Below the pieces are notes generated by a model, which saw nothing but the letters and a program-made list of their open reading frames with translations, was not told the DNA's origin and did not search any database. Shown here piece after piece: positions 7,022 through 15,376 of a stretch of 64,000 nucleotides of DNA. Positions within the stretch are counted from its first letter, which is position 1; every line of letters starts with the position of its first letter. The translations under genes were made by a program, and so were the position numbers. Source of the stretch: CAG-411 sp050875145. GTDB lineage: Bacteria > Bacillota > Clostridia > Lachnospirales > Lachnospiraceae. The stretch covers positions 1 through 64,000 of the forward strand of contig JBNMLH010000011.1 of assembly GCA_050875145.1 (NCBI GenBank). The letters run 5' to 3'.

Positions 7022-8491
7022 ATGAATTGGATTGACAATATTATTAGCATAGTATCCCCACGAAAAGGTTACGAAAGAGCGGTTTGGCGACAAGAGCTGG
7101 AGCTTACAAAAAATTATGACGCAGGAGATTACGGAAGACTGAACGCAAACTGGAGAGTATTAAACCAAAGCGCAGAATTAACGGACAGACCATACAGAGA
7201 CAACATAAGAGCTAGGGCAAGAGATTTAGAACGAAATTCTGACATAATGAATTCTATAACAAGCACATTTGTAAGAAATGTAATTGGAGGAGGTTATACT
7301 TTACAAGCAAGAACAAATAGCGAAGAACTGAATGTCCAAATCGAATATTTTTGGAAATTGTGGTGCAAAAAGAAAAATTGCGATGTCACTGGGACACAGT
7401 CATTTCAGCAAATTTTGAGAATGCTTGTAAAAAGAAAAAAAATTGATGGAGGGATTTTAGTACACAAAGTTTACACGAAAGATGGATTGATACCGTTCAA
7501 ATTGCAATGCTTAGAAGTTGACGAATTAGATGCGAGTGTTATGAATGCAAAAGAAAAAGGAAACAAAGTGGTTGGTGGTATCGAAATGAATGCATTTAAT
7601 AAACCAGTCGGTTATTGGATACGGCAATATGATATTGATGGACTAACAATGAATTTGCCAAAATACATATCTGCCAAAGATATGATCTATGTTTACAAAA
7701 AAGTGAGACCTTCACAAGTTAGAGAAATCTCCGACATGACACAAACGATGCCAAGAATCCGAGACACGAATGAATTTATGACAGCTGTTTCAGTAAAACA
7801 AAGAATAGAAGCGTGCTTGTCTGTTTTTATAAAAAAGAATGTGCCTTCTGGCAACACAATTGGACGCGGTTCAGCAATTGGAAACGAAGGAGAGAAACAC
7901 AACTACCAAGGCAAAACGCTAACGCCTGGAATGATTATGAATCTAAATCCTGGCGATGAAGTGCAAACGGTAAATCCAAGTGGACAGGCGGCGGATGCAT
8001 CAAGTTACATAAAATTGCAACAGCGAATGATTGGTGCTGGACAAGGAGTAAGTTATGAAGCAACAAGCCGCGATATGTCCGAAGCAAATTATTCTTCTGC
8101 TAGACAAGGAGCAATTGAAGATGACTTAACATATGAAGAAGACAAAGAAAGCCTGTTACAAGTGATGGATGAAATCTATGAAACGTTTATAATAAGCCTT
8201 GTTTTAAGTGGTTTAATTGAAATAAAAGATTTTTGGAGCAATAAGGAGGCTTATTTTGAACACACATGGATACAAGCTCCGAAGCGCTGGATTGATCCGC
8301 TGAAAGAAAGTAATGCTAACAAAATTGCAATGCAAACAGGACAAAAGACGTTTAAACAAATTTGCGCTGAAAACGGAATGGATTGGCGAGAGTGCATAGA
8401 CGAAATGGCAGCAGTATTGGAATATGGCAAAGAAAAAAATGTTGAGATTGGAGGTGTAATGTTTGGCGAAAAGTACAACAAACAAAAATAG
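7022..8491 (+). CDS. Phage portal protein, lambda family
   Basis: 489 residues, matching the lambda-type portal (Phage_portal_2) in length and in landmarks such as RARDLERNSDIMNSITSTFVRNVIGGGY, GILVHKVY and SSYIKLQQRMIGAGQGVSYEATSRDMSEANYSS split across the middle. It forms the dodecameric ring through which DNA enters and leaves the capsid. GGGAGG precedes the ATG. The 3' end overlaps the protease gene by 29 bases. Confidence 0.9.
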   Translation: MNWIDNIISIVSPRKGYERAVWRQELELTKNYDAGDYGRLNANWRVLNQSAELTDRPYRDNIRARARDLERNSDIMNSITSTFVRNVIGGGYTLQARTNSEELNVQIEYFWKLWCKKKNCDVTGTQSFQQILRMLVKRKKIDGGILVHKVYTKDGLIPFKLQCLEVDELDASVMNAKEKGNKVVGGIEMNAFNKPVGYWIRQYDIDGLTMNLPKYISAKDMIYVYKKVRPSQVREISDMTQTMPRIRDTNEFMTAVSVKQRIEACLSVFIKKNVPSGNTIGRGSAIGNEGEKHNYQGKTLTPGMIMNLNPGDEVQTVNPSGQAADASSYIKLQQRMIGAGQGVSYEATSRDMSEANYSSARQGAIEDDLTYEEDKESLLQVMDEIYETFIISLVLSGLIEIKDFWSNKEAYFEHTWIQAPKRWIDPLKESNANKIAMQTGQKTFKQICAENGMDWRECIDEMAAVLEYGKEKNVEIGGVMFGEKYNKQK

Positions 8492-9050
8492 ATTAACAAG
8501 AGTTTTGGTAGTAAATTCCATACGAGCGATTGATGGTGAAGAAAGAAAATTCAGATTAAGTTTTTCGTCAGAAGAGCCGTACAAACGTTGGTTTGGCCAA
8601 GAAATTTTAGACCATTCGGATGGATGTGCTGATCTTACTCGATTGCAGTCGATTGGATGTGTGCTATACAACCATAACAGAGATTATGTTGTCGGAAAAG
8701 TTGTAAAGGCCTGGATAGAAAATAATCGAGGAGAGGCAGAGATAGAATTTGATACAGATGAAGAATCCGAAAAGATTTATCAAAAAGTAAAATCAGGAAC
8801 GCTAAAAGGTGTGTCGGTTGGCTACATAGTCGATGTCTGGGAGGAAGTAGTATCAAACAAACAATCAAGCGACGGAAGATTTACAGGACCGTGTTCAATT
8901 GCCAAAAAGTGGAGTCCATACGAGATTTCGATTGTATCTGTTCCTGCTGACGCAACGGTTGGAGTAGGAAGAGAAATGGAAGAAACAAATAAACAGTCGC
9001 TTTTAAATTTATACGAAAAGCAACTGCAAATAAACAAAAATAGAAAATAG
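8463..9050 (+). CDS. Prohead serine protease, HK97-type
   Basis: 195 residues from a TTG start behind GGAGGTG (8450-8456). It carries the HK97 prohead protease core: LYNHNRDYVVGKV with the catalytic His near residue 70, and SGTLKGVSVGY with the nucleophilic Ser near residue 118, followed by YEISIVSVPAD. It trims capsid and scaffold during head maturation. In many lambda-portal phages protease and capsid are one polyprotein; here they are separate genes, 11 bases apart. Confidence 0.85.
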   Translation: MAKSTTNKNRLTRVLVVNSIRAIDGEERKFRLSFSSEEPYKRWFGQEILDHSDGCADLTRLQSIGCVLYNHNRDYVVGKVVKAWIENNRGEAEIEFDTDEESEKIYQKVKSGTLKGVSVGYIVDVWEEVVSNKQSSDGRFTGPCSIAKKWSPYEISIVSVPADATVGVGREMEETNKQSLLNLYEKQLQINKNRK

Positions 9051-9061
9051 GAGGCAGAAAA

Positions 9062-10615
9062 ATGGGACCAAAAGAAAGAAAAGAAAAGGCTATGCTTAGA
9101 CAACAGGCACTCGTTGACGCAGCAAAAAACGAGCAGAGAGATTTGTTGCCAGAAGAAAAAAATGAATTTGAAAATTTACAAAGAGAAATTGAACAGTGCG
9201 AAGAAGAATTAAAAAGAGCACAGAGCAATCAGACAAATGCTCCGCCTGCACAAAAAAACACAGACGATCCTGAACAGATTGCACAAAGAGCAGCGGAAAA
9301 CGAAAGAACAAGAATTTTTGAAATCACAAACATGTGCAGAAATTTTGATATTGAACCAGAACAATATATTGACGATGGAAACACAGTCGAAGAGGTGAGA
9401 CAAATTATTATGGATGGTCTAATGAAATCACATGAACCAATCGGCGCAAAAGGAACAGCAGAAGCCACAGTAACAACAGATGCAGAAGATAAGTATAGAA
9501 GAGCGGCAGCAGATGCGCTTGTTATGCGGGGCGGAGTAAGCGTTAAAAAGCCGGCAGAAGGCGCAAGAGAATTAATGGGTATGTCATTAAGAGACCTTGC
9601 GATTGATACGATGGGAAGAAATGGAGCGAACACAAGCAAATTGTTGAGACAGACTCCAGATCAGGTTTTGGATACATTACAGAGACAGTACATGAATCCT
9701 ACAGCAGCGTTTCCTTCTATTTTAGATCAAGCCATTAACAAGGCTTACGTGGAAGGGCATAGAACGGCACCAGTTACATTCGATAAATGGACAAAAAAGG
9801 GTACATTAAAAGATTTTAAAACACATGATAATAATTACCTTGCAGGCCCGGCAGGAGAATTTTTGGAAGTTCCAGAAGGCGCAGAACTGAAAGCTGACTT
9901 ACCAAAAGATGAAAAACGTCCAACAAGAAAATTAAAAACATACGGACGTCAGTTTTCAATGACAAGGCAGGCGTTTATCAATGATGATATTGATTTCTTA
10001 TCAAAAATTCCTGCAAAATATGCAGCGTCAGCAAGAAAGACAATCAATAAACAGTGCTGTCAAATTCTTGTAAACAATCCTGCTATATATGACGGAACAA
10101 CATTGTTTTCAACCGCACATGGAAATGTATTAGCAAAAGGAACAGGAATTACAAGAGAGGCTTTACAAAAAATGTTCTTAGGATTACAGATGCAGAAAGA
10201 TGAATTTGGAGAAGCAATCGTTATAAGACCTGCGATTATTGTTTGCCCTGTTGGATACAGCTTTGACTTTTATGCAATCTTTAACAGCGCTACAATTCAA
10301 ACGAGTGATAATACACAAGCAGCCAATCCACTGTATGCATACAAAAACAGTATTGAAGTTATAGAAGATCCTACACTGAATGTTTTAGCTAAATCAAATG
10401 CTGCGCCTTGGTTTGTGCTTGGAGCAAAAGATGATACAGATTTTATTGAAGTGGATTACTTAAATGGACAGGAGATTCCAACAATTCGTAGAATGGAAGC
10501 GGCTGGACAGCTTGGCTTTGTTTGGGATATTTATTTGGACTGGGGAATTACAGTTATGGATTTCAGAGGAGCAGTTAAAAATCCAGGAACCACAATTACA
10601 AATCCGTTAGCATAG
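9062..10615 (+). CDS. Major capsid protein, Mu gpT-like, with N-terminal scaffold-like segment
   Basis: 517 residues. The first ~75 are coiled-coil and highly charged (KERKEKAMLRQQALVDAAKNE) and resemble a delta or scaffolding domain removed by the protease. From about residue 180 onward the protein resembles the Mu gpT major head subunit: YVEGHRTAP, YGRQFSMTRQAFINDDIDFL, LFSTAHGN and a C-terminal LDWGITVMDFRGAVKN. GGAGG precedes the ATG. It should be the most abundant product of this operon. The cleavage point is inferred, not seen. Confidence 0.88.
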   Translation: MGPKERKEKAMLRQQALVDAAKNEQRDLLPEEKNEFENLQREIEQCEEELKRAQSNQTNAPPAQKNTDDPEQIAQRAAENERTRIFEITNMCRNFDIEPEQYIDDGNTVEEVRQIIMDGLMKSHEPIGAKGTAEATVTTDAEDKYRRAAADALVMRGGVSVKKPAEGARELMGMSLRDLAIDTMGRNGANTSKLLRQTPDQVLDTLQRQYMNPTAAFPSILDQAINKAYVEGHRTAPVTFDKWTKKGTLKDFKTHDNNYLAGPAGEFLEVPEGAELKADLPKDEKRPTRKLKTYGRQFSMTRQAFINDDIDFLSKIPAKYAASARKTINKQCCQILVNNPAIYDGTTLFSTAHGNVLAKGTGITREALQKMFLGLQMQKDEFGEAIVIRPAIIVCPVGYSFDFYAIFNSATIQTSDNTQAANPLYAYKNSIEVIEDPTLNVLAKSNAAPWFVLGAKDDTDFIEVDYLNGQEIPTIRRMEAAGQLGFVWDIYLDWGITVMDFRGAVKNPGTTITNPLA

Positions 10616-10632
10616 AAAAGGAGGTGTGAAAG

Positions 10633-10965
10633 ATGAAAGCAACATTTTGGCAAAGAGGAGAGGCACTAGATTACAAGAATACAACATCAAGCGTGATTGA
10701 AGCGAATACCGTTGTAGCAGAAGGAAGCCTTGTTGGAGTTATTGGAACAGATATCAATCCAGGAGAAACAGGCTCATTACATGTTGCCGGTGTGTTTGAA
10801 ATGACAAAGACAGCGAGTGATGAAATTAAGTTTGGAGATGCCGTTTATTTTAATAAAACGGCAGGAGAAATCACAAAAACATCATCTGGCAATGTAGCGG
10901 CTGGTTATGCTGCATCAGAGGCAGGCTCTACAGCTACAACAGTGCTAGTAAAATTGTTTGGATAG
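10633..10965 (+). CDS. DUF2190 capsid decoration/cement protein
   Basis: 110 residues, the usual size for the DUF2190 family, which lies just after the major capsid gene and decorates or cements the shell. Family landmarks include AEGSLVGV, VAGVFEMTK, GDAVYFNKTAGEITKT and a closing TTVLVKLFG. It has a strong AAAGGAGGTG ribosome site. Confidence 0.85.
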   Translation: MKATFWQRGEALDYKNTTSSVIEANTVVAEGSLVGVIGTDINPGETGSLHVAGVFEMTKTASDEIKFGDAVYFNKTAGEITKTSSGNVAAGYAASEAGSTATTVLVKLFG

Positions 10966-10978
10966 AGGTGAGTAAGAT

Positions 10979-11254
10979 ATGCAAAAGCTTATAGCAATAA
11001 ATTATATTTTGTATCTATCAAAACAATATAAACCTGGCGATGAACTTCCACAAAATGATGTTGTAATGAAAAACGCATGGTTAGAAGCTGGAACTGCGAA
11101 ATTACAGGACGATGAAAGCGTGGAAATTGTAGAAGGAAAACAGAAGAAAAAAGCGAAAGCAAAGCCGGTTACAGCTCCTGCGGGCTTAACTGGCAAATCT
11201 GTGCCTAAAACAAGTGAAGATGACTTGATTGGAAAGCTGCCGAAAAAGAAATGA
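10979..11254 (+). CDS. Small head-region phage protein, unknown
   Basis: 91 residues. The N-terminal half (KLIAINYILYLSKQYKPGDELPQND) resembles short proteins found after DUF2190 genes in other prophages. The C-terminal half is Lys/Ala/Pro-rich (KKKAKAKPVTAPAG) and probably disordered. It shares ATGA with the following gene (11251-11254), so the two are translationally coupled. Its position suggests a head-completion or minor head role. Confidence 0.6.
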   Translation: MQKLIAINYILYLSKQYKPGDELPQNDVVMKNAWLEAGTAKLQDDESVEIVEGKQKKKAKAKPVTAPAGLTGKSVPKTSEDDLIGKLPKKK

Positions 11255-11580
11255 ATTTCAAAGAGTTAGTGGCGCAGGACACGAAAAAAGTATTTATAAA
11301 TCCGGAAGAATTTGGAGAGGAACATGAAATTGACGGAAAAACTGTAATGGTTATTGTTGATAATAACGAGCAGATTGAAAGACAAAAACGTATTACGTCA
11401 AATTCAAACGGTATTTTCTTGAAAGAAATTCTTTTCTATGTAGCAGAGGAAAATTTTAGAAATTTACCAGCAATCGGAAGAGTTATGCGTTTTGATAAAA
11501 AAAGTTATACAGTAACAGACGCTATTAACGAAAATGGAATATTTTCGATTAGTTTAAAGGCGGTGAAGAGCAGTTGCTAA
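11251..11580 (+). CDS. Probable head-tail joining protein
   Basis: 109 residues (MNFKELVAQDTKKVFINPEEFGEEHEIDG...). The pattern of a short N-terminal FKELVAQD-like helix and a beta-rich body resembles the lambda FII-type or ATP-binding-like head-tail joining family. It sits exactly where head-tail connectors are coded, between the capsid accessory proteins and the gpZ-like protein. The stop overlaps the next start by seven bases. Confidence 0.65.
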   Translation: MNFKELVAQDTKKVFINPEEFGEEHEIDGKTVMVIVDNNEQIERQKRITSNSNGIFLKEILFYVAEENFRNLPAIGRVMRFDKKSYTVTDAINENGIFSISLKAVKSSC

Positions 11581-12176
11581 TTTTTGTAGCAGATAAAGAT
11601 CAAATGAATACAATCGAAAAAGCATTGTCTGGAATCCAGAAAGACAGTAAGACAATACTAAAAAAAGCAATAAATAGAACTGCCAAAGAGGCAAGAAAAC
11701 AGTTAGCTAAAACCGCCAAAGAAACATATGCAGTTAAAATTTCGGGGTTTAACAAAAGCATGACAATAAAATCTGCAACAGTTTCAAAAACAGAGGCAAT
11801 AATTAAATCAGAAGGAGAAGCTTTAGAAATTGGAAAATTTAGAGCTTCTCCTTTTCGCTATGCAAATGGAAAAGATAGGCCTAAAGAAATAAAAGCAAAA
11901 GTTTTAACAGCTAGTTCGATGAAAGCACTTGTAAAAGGAGATACAAAAGCTTTCGTAGCTAGATTTAAAAGTGGACATGTAGCAGTTGTAGAAAGGAATC
12001 CGGATAAAAAAATGGCTTCAAACCCCAAAAAAAGCGCGTTAAAAAAATTGTTAAGTCCTTCCTTGCCTCAAATGCTAGGAAGCGAAAAGAAAGTTTACAA
12101 CAAAATCGAGCCGCAAATAGAGGAGCTGCTACAAAAAAATATAAAACAAGAAGTAGAAAGAACACTGCGGAGATGA
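11574..12176 (+). CDS. Minor tail protein Z-like
   Basis: 200 residues from a TTG start overlapping the previous gene. It is basic and helical. The order TILKKAINRTAKEARKQLAKTAKETYAVK early, then FRASPFRYANGKDRP-like and a FVARFKSGHVAVVERNP stretch, resembles the GPZ minor tail family, which helps complete the head-proximal end of the tail. It is followed after four bases by the next tail gene. Confidence 0.7.
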   Translation: MLIFVADKDQMNTIEKALSGIQKDSKTILKKAINRTAKEARKQLAKTAKETYAVKISGFNKSMTIKSATVSKTEAIIKSEGEALEIGKFRASPFRYANGKDRPKEIKAKVLTASSMKALVKGDTKAFVARFKSGHVAVVERNPDKKMASNPKKSALKKLLSPSLPQMLGSEKKVYNKIEPQIEELLQKNIKQEVERTLRR

Positions 12177-12180
12177 GAAA

Positions 12181-12642
12181 ATGACACCACAAAATTTACA
12201 AGATGAAATCAAAGAGATGCTTATAGAAGTGTCAAAAGATATTGCCTGGAAAAATTTAGACGGAGATAAAACGAATTTAGAAATCTTTAAGCAGAATTTA
12301 CCAAAAAAAGAAACGGATGAAGATGATCCGTTTCCATACTGCATCATTCGACTTATAGATGGAAGTCATAATGCAATAAATGATGCAGAAAATAAAATCA
12401 GGGTATTATTGATTTTCGGAATACATGACAATGCAGAAGAAAATCAAGGGGATATTATGCTTAATCTAATCAACAGGATTGTTATTAGATTAAGTGAAAA
12501 CAATGTGTTGAAGACTTTTTATCAAGTTGGAAAAATTGAATGGGCAATTGATGATGAAGACACCTATCCATATTTTTTTGGTGGAATGACACTTGAATTT
12601 GCACCAGCATATATACAAAGAAGGAGTGATATATTTATATGA
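12181..12642 (+). CDS. Probable tail terminator/completion protein
   Basis: 153 residues. The pattern PFPYCIIRLIDGSH, IRVLLIFGIHDNAEENQGDIMLNLINRI and EWAIDDEDTYPYFFGG resembles tail-completion proteins that cap the tail before joining. It lies between the gpZ-like gene and the sheath, the expected place. GGAGATGA precedes the ATG. The exact family is uncertain. Confidence 0.55.
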   Translation: MTPQNLQDEIKEMLIEVSKDIAWKNLDGDKTNLEIFKQNLPKKETDEDDPFPYCIIRLIDGSHNAINDAENKIRVLLIFGIHDNAEENQGDIMLNLINRIVIRLSENNVLKTFYQVGKIEWAIDDEDTYPYFFGGMTLEFAPAYIQRRSDIFI

Positions 12643-12893
12643 CTGTAAATACAAAAAAAAGAAAAGAATCATTTGCGTATATCGGACCGACAATAAAAAA
12701 CAAGATTGACGAAGGGACTATTTTTACAAATGGTTATCCACAAATAGCTAAAGAATTAGTAGCTAGTCAGCCGCTTATTCAAAAACTATTCGTGCCATTA
12801 AGCGAATACGCAGATAAGAAAAAAGAAATTGAAACGAAAGACAGCGTTTTAAATGTTATTTATAACAAAGTAAAAAACGAAGGAGGAAAGTAA
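12639..12893 (+). CDS. Small phage protein preceding the tail sheath
   Basis: 84 residues (MTVNTKKRKESFAYIGPTIKNKIDEGTIFTNGYPQIAK...). Proteins of this size and the AYIGPTI.. pattern often precede sheath genes in clostridial myoprophages; their function is unknown to me. It shares ATGA with the upstream gene and ends one base before the sheath start, so the three genes are tightly coupled. Confidence 0.6.
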   Translation: MTVNTKKRKESFAYIGPTIKNKIDEGTIFTNGYPQIAKELVASQPLIQKLFVPLSEYADKKKEIETKDSVLNVIYNKVKNEGGK

Positions 12894-12894
12894 T

Positions 12895-14331
12895 ATGTAT
12901 TTTCACGGAGCAAAAGCAACAGAAGTGCCAACACAATATGCAAAGCCTCAAATTGTATCATCTGGAGTGCCGGTAGTGATTGGAACGGCACCTGTGCATC
13001 TAGCAACAGAGCCAAAAGTAAATGAGGCGGTTTATGTAGAAAGTTATGAAGATGCAGTGAAATATCTAGGTTATTCAAGTGATTTTGAAAAGTACACGCT
13101 TTGCCAGAGTATTTTTACACATTTTATTAAATTTGGGGTAGCGCCTGTTGTGTTTATTAACGTTGTCGATCCTGAACAACATAGAACAGAACTAAAAGCA
13201 ACAGATTACGACGTTACAAACAAACAGGTAACAATTGAACAAAAAGATGTGATTTTGGATTCTTTAGTTGTAACAAACGCAGAAACCAAGACGAAGTTAA
13301 AAGATGGCACAGATTACATCGCAACATATAAAGATGACCTAACAACTTTAATTACGCTTACAGCCGATGCAAAAAAAATAAATGTATCAGGATATATTTT
13401 AGATGCAACACAAGTTACAGCGAGTGATGTAATTGGAGGATACAACGAGGATACTGGTGAAGAAACAGGAACACAGCTTATTAGAACAGTATTTCCTAAA
13501 TTTCAAGTTTTTCCTGGAACAATTTTAGCTCCAAAATTTTCGAAAGATAAAACTGTTGCGGCTGTATTGCAGAGCAAAAGCAAAGAAATTAATGGAATTT
13601 TTACAGCGATGGCATTAGTTGACATTGATACAGCAACAGCATCTAAATATACAGACGTAGAAGTAGAAAAGAGTAATATTGGAGTAACAAGCGAAAATGC
13701 TATTTTGCTTTGGCCACAAGTAAAATACGGCGATAGCATTGTATCTTATTCTGCTGTAATGGCTGCACTGATACAGTACGTTGACGTTAAAAACAAGGGT
13801 ATTCCCGCGAAATCGCCTTCCAATGAACTTTTAGGAGCAGATGCAATTTGCCTGTCTGACGGAACAGAAGTAAATCTGGACGAAAAGCAAGCGAATACGC
13901 TTAATGCAGTCGGAGTTGTAACGGCAACTAATTATGGCGGCTGGAGAAGTTGGGGGAATAATACAGCATGTTATCCGTTAAACACAGATCCGAAAGACAG
14001 ATGGATAAATTGTAGAAGATATTTCAACTGGCGAGAAAACAATTTTATTATAAGCGTACATGATAAAGTAGATGGCATTCCAAATTCAAAGCAAATTGAA
14101 GATATAGTAGAGGCAGAAAACATGAAAGGTAATTCGTATGTAAATGAGGGTTACTGTGCCGGAGACAAAATCGAATTTAATCTTTCTGAAAATCCGATTT
14201 CGAATATCACAGATGGAAAATTTGTATTTCATTTTATGCTCGCTCCTTATACACCGATGGAATTTATTGAAGCAAAGTTTGAAATGGATATAGCAACAAT
14301 CGAATCGGCATATACAGCCGCGTTTGAATAA
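12895..14331 (+). CDS. Phage tail sheath protein
   Basis: 478 residues, as expected for contractile tail sheaths. The N-terminus gives IVSSGVPVVIGTAPVHL, and the C-terminal domain has NNTACYPLNTDPKDRWINCRRYFNWREN, VNEGYCAGDKIEFNLSENP and a final EAKFEMDIATIES. These fit the sheath family that contracts to drive the tube into the cell. Its presence shows that this prophage is a myovirus. GGAGG precedes the ATG. Confidence 0.95.
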   Translation: MYFHGAKATEVPTQYAKPQIVSSGVPVVIGTAPVHLATEPKVNEAVYVESYEDAVKYLGYSSDFEKYTLCQSIFTHFIKFGVAPVVFINVVDPEQHRTELKATDYDVTNKQVTIEQKDVILDSLVVTNAETKTKLKDGTDYIATYKDDLTTLITLTADAKKINVSGYILDATQVTASDVIGGYNEDTGEETGTQLIRTVFPKFQVFPGTILAPKFSKDKTVAAVLQSKSKEINGIFTAMALVDIDTATASKYTDVEVEKSNIGVTSENAILLWPQVKYGDSIVSYSAVMAALIQYVDVKNKGIPAKSPSNELLGADAICLSDGTEVNLDEKQANTLNAVGVVTATNYGGWRSWGNNTACYPLNTDPKDRWINCRRYFNWRENNFIISVHDKVDGIPNSKQIEDIVEAENMKGNSYVNEGYCAGDKIEFNLSENPISNITDGKFVFHFMLAPYTPMEFIEAKFEMDIATIESAYTAAFE

Positions 14332-14347
14332 AAAAGGAGGAAGACAC

Positions 14348-14869
14348 ATGAATTATCCTAGCGTAATAAATCAATTTAAAGTGTACGATAGCGAAGAGTC
14401 AGCAGAAATTGTTGGAACGACAGGAGAAATCACTTTACCGACGGTGGAGACAAAAACCAGCACTATAAATGGTGCTGGTATTCTTGGAGACATCGAAGAG
14501 AGTGTTGTTGGCCAGTTTAACTCTATCAAAATGGATATTCCGTTTCGAGTAATTTCAACTGACATTTTTAAGCTGATGAAAACTAATAAGCCGACTGGTG
14601 TTGTCCTTAGAGGGGCAATACAAGGATTTGATACAGAAACTTCTCAGGCGACATTTAAACAGATGAAGGTTAGCGTAAAAGGTAAAGTTTCGTCAATTAA
14701 TCCTGGAAAAGTAAAAGCAGGAGAGCAGATGGATTGCTCTATTTCACTTGAACTTACATATATCAAAATTGAGTACGATGGAAACATCGGCTTAGAATTA
14801 GACAAATTAAACAATGTCTATGTTGTTGATGGAGAGGACATGTTGGCTAATATTAAAAATCTTATTTAG
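14348..14869 (+). CDS. Major tail tube protein, P2 FII-like
   Basis: 173 residues. Landmarks of the P2 FII tube family are EITLPTVETKTSTINGAGILGDIEE near the N-terminus, the VLRGAIQGFDTETSQ segment and IKIEYDGN near the end. It polymerises into the inner tube within the sheath. An in-frame ATG at 14324 lies inside the sheath gene; the ATG at 14348 has AAAAGGAGGAAG before it and gives the usual N-terminus. Confidence 0.92.
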   Translation: MNYPSVINQFKVYDSEESAEIVGTTGEITLPTVETKTSTINGAGILGDIEESVVGQFNSIKMDIPFRVISTDIFKLMKTNKPTGVVLRGAIQGFDTETSQATFKQMKVSVKGKVSSINPGKVKAGEQMDCSISLELTYIKIEYDGNIGLELDKLNNVYVVDGEDMLANIKNLI

Positions 14870-14885
14870 AAAGGGGATTTGAAAG

Positions 14886-15224
14886 ATGAAAGAAAACGAA
14901 GCGGTTGTAATTGAAAATAGAGAGGTTGTCGAACTTGACGGCGTGCTTAAATTAAGAAAGCCGTATATTTTTGAAGGAAAGACATATACAGAAATTGATT
15001 TGTCAGGATTAGAAAATATAAAGGCAATCGATATGATAGAGGCAAACAAATTGTACGATCGTTCTGGAGGCTTTTCTATTATGCCGGAACTTTCTATGGA
15101 ATATGCGCTTATCATTGCATCGAAGGCAACAAACAAGCCGATTGAGTTGTTTTACGGATTGCCTCCAGTGGATGCAATGAGAATTAAAAATAAGGTTACA
15201 GGTTTTTTCTTCGCACAGGACTAA
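14886..15224 (+). CDS. Tail assembly chaperone E (zero-frame product)
   Basis: 112 residues. It sits between tube and tape measure, and its pattern (LRKPYIFEGKTYTEIDLSGLENIKAIDM) fits the P2 gpE-like tail assembly chaperones, which coat the tape measure before tube growth. AAGGGGATTTG precedes the ATG. The last codons before TAA are GGT TTT TTC TTC, which contain a T TTT TTC slippery heptamer, so a longer E+E' form is expected. Confidence 0.85.
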   Translation: MKENEAVVIENREVVELDGVLKLRKPYIFEGKTYTEIDLSGLENIKAIDMIEANKLYDRSGGFSIMPELSMEYALIIASKATNKPIELFYGLPPVDAMRIKNKVTGFFFAQD

Positions 15225-15230
15225 GTCCTG
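15203..15230 (+). promoter_or_regulatory. Programmed -1 ribosomal frameshift signal
   Basis: The heptamer T TTT TTC (15203-15209) is in the correct phase with the zero frame. Six bases later comes a perfect 6-bp stem, CAGGAC/GTCCTG (15216-15221 and 15225-15230), whose 3-base loop is the zero-frame stop TAA. P2-like phages are known to use a -1 shift on a T-rich heptamer at the same place in gpE. Confidence 0.85.
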
Positions 15231-15376
15231 ACGACGGAAAAACAATAAGAAAAATAATAATACAGTTATCAATTAGATTGCAGACAAGTATCGAATATCT
15301 TTCGAACTTGTCTGTTTTTGAATTGTTTGAAATTGTAAAGGAGGTGTCGAAACTTGGCAAGAAGCAAAGAATATGA
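15209..15376 (+). CDS. E' extension of tail assembly chaperone (-1 frame)
   Basis: After a -1 shift at 15209 the frame stays open for 55 codons to a TGA at 15374-15376. The product is a 163-residue E+E' fusion whose extra part begins LRTGLSPDDGKT and ends LGKKQRI. It fills a 129-base gap that otherwise has no gene and overlaps the tape measure start by 23 bases, as in P2 and lambda (G/GT). The extension is helical and contains LSVFELFEIVKEV, a plausible tape-measure-binding helix. Confidence 0.8.
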   Translation, partial: LRTGLSPDDGKTIRKIIIQLSIRLQTSIEYLSNLSVFELFEIVKEVSKLGKKQRI

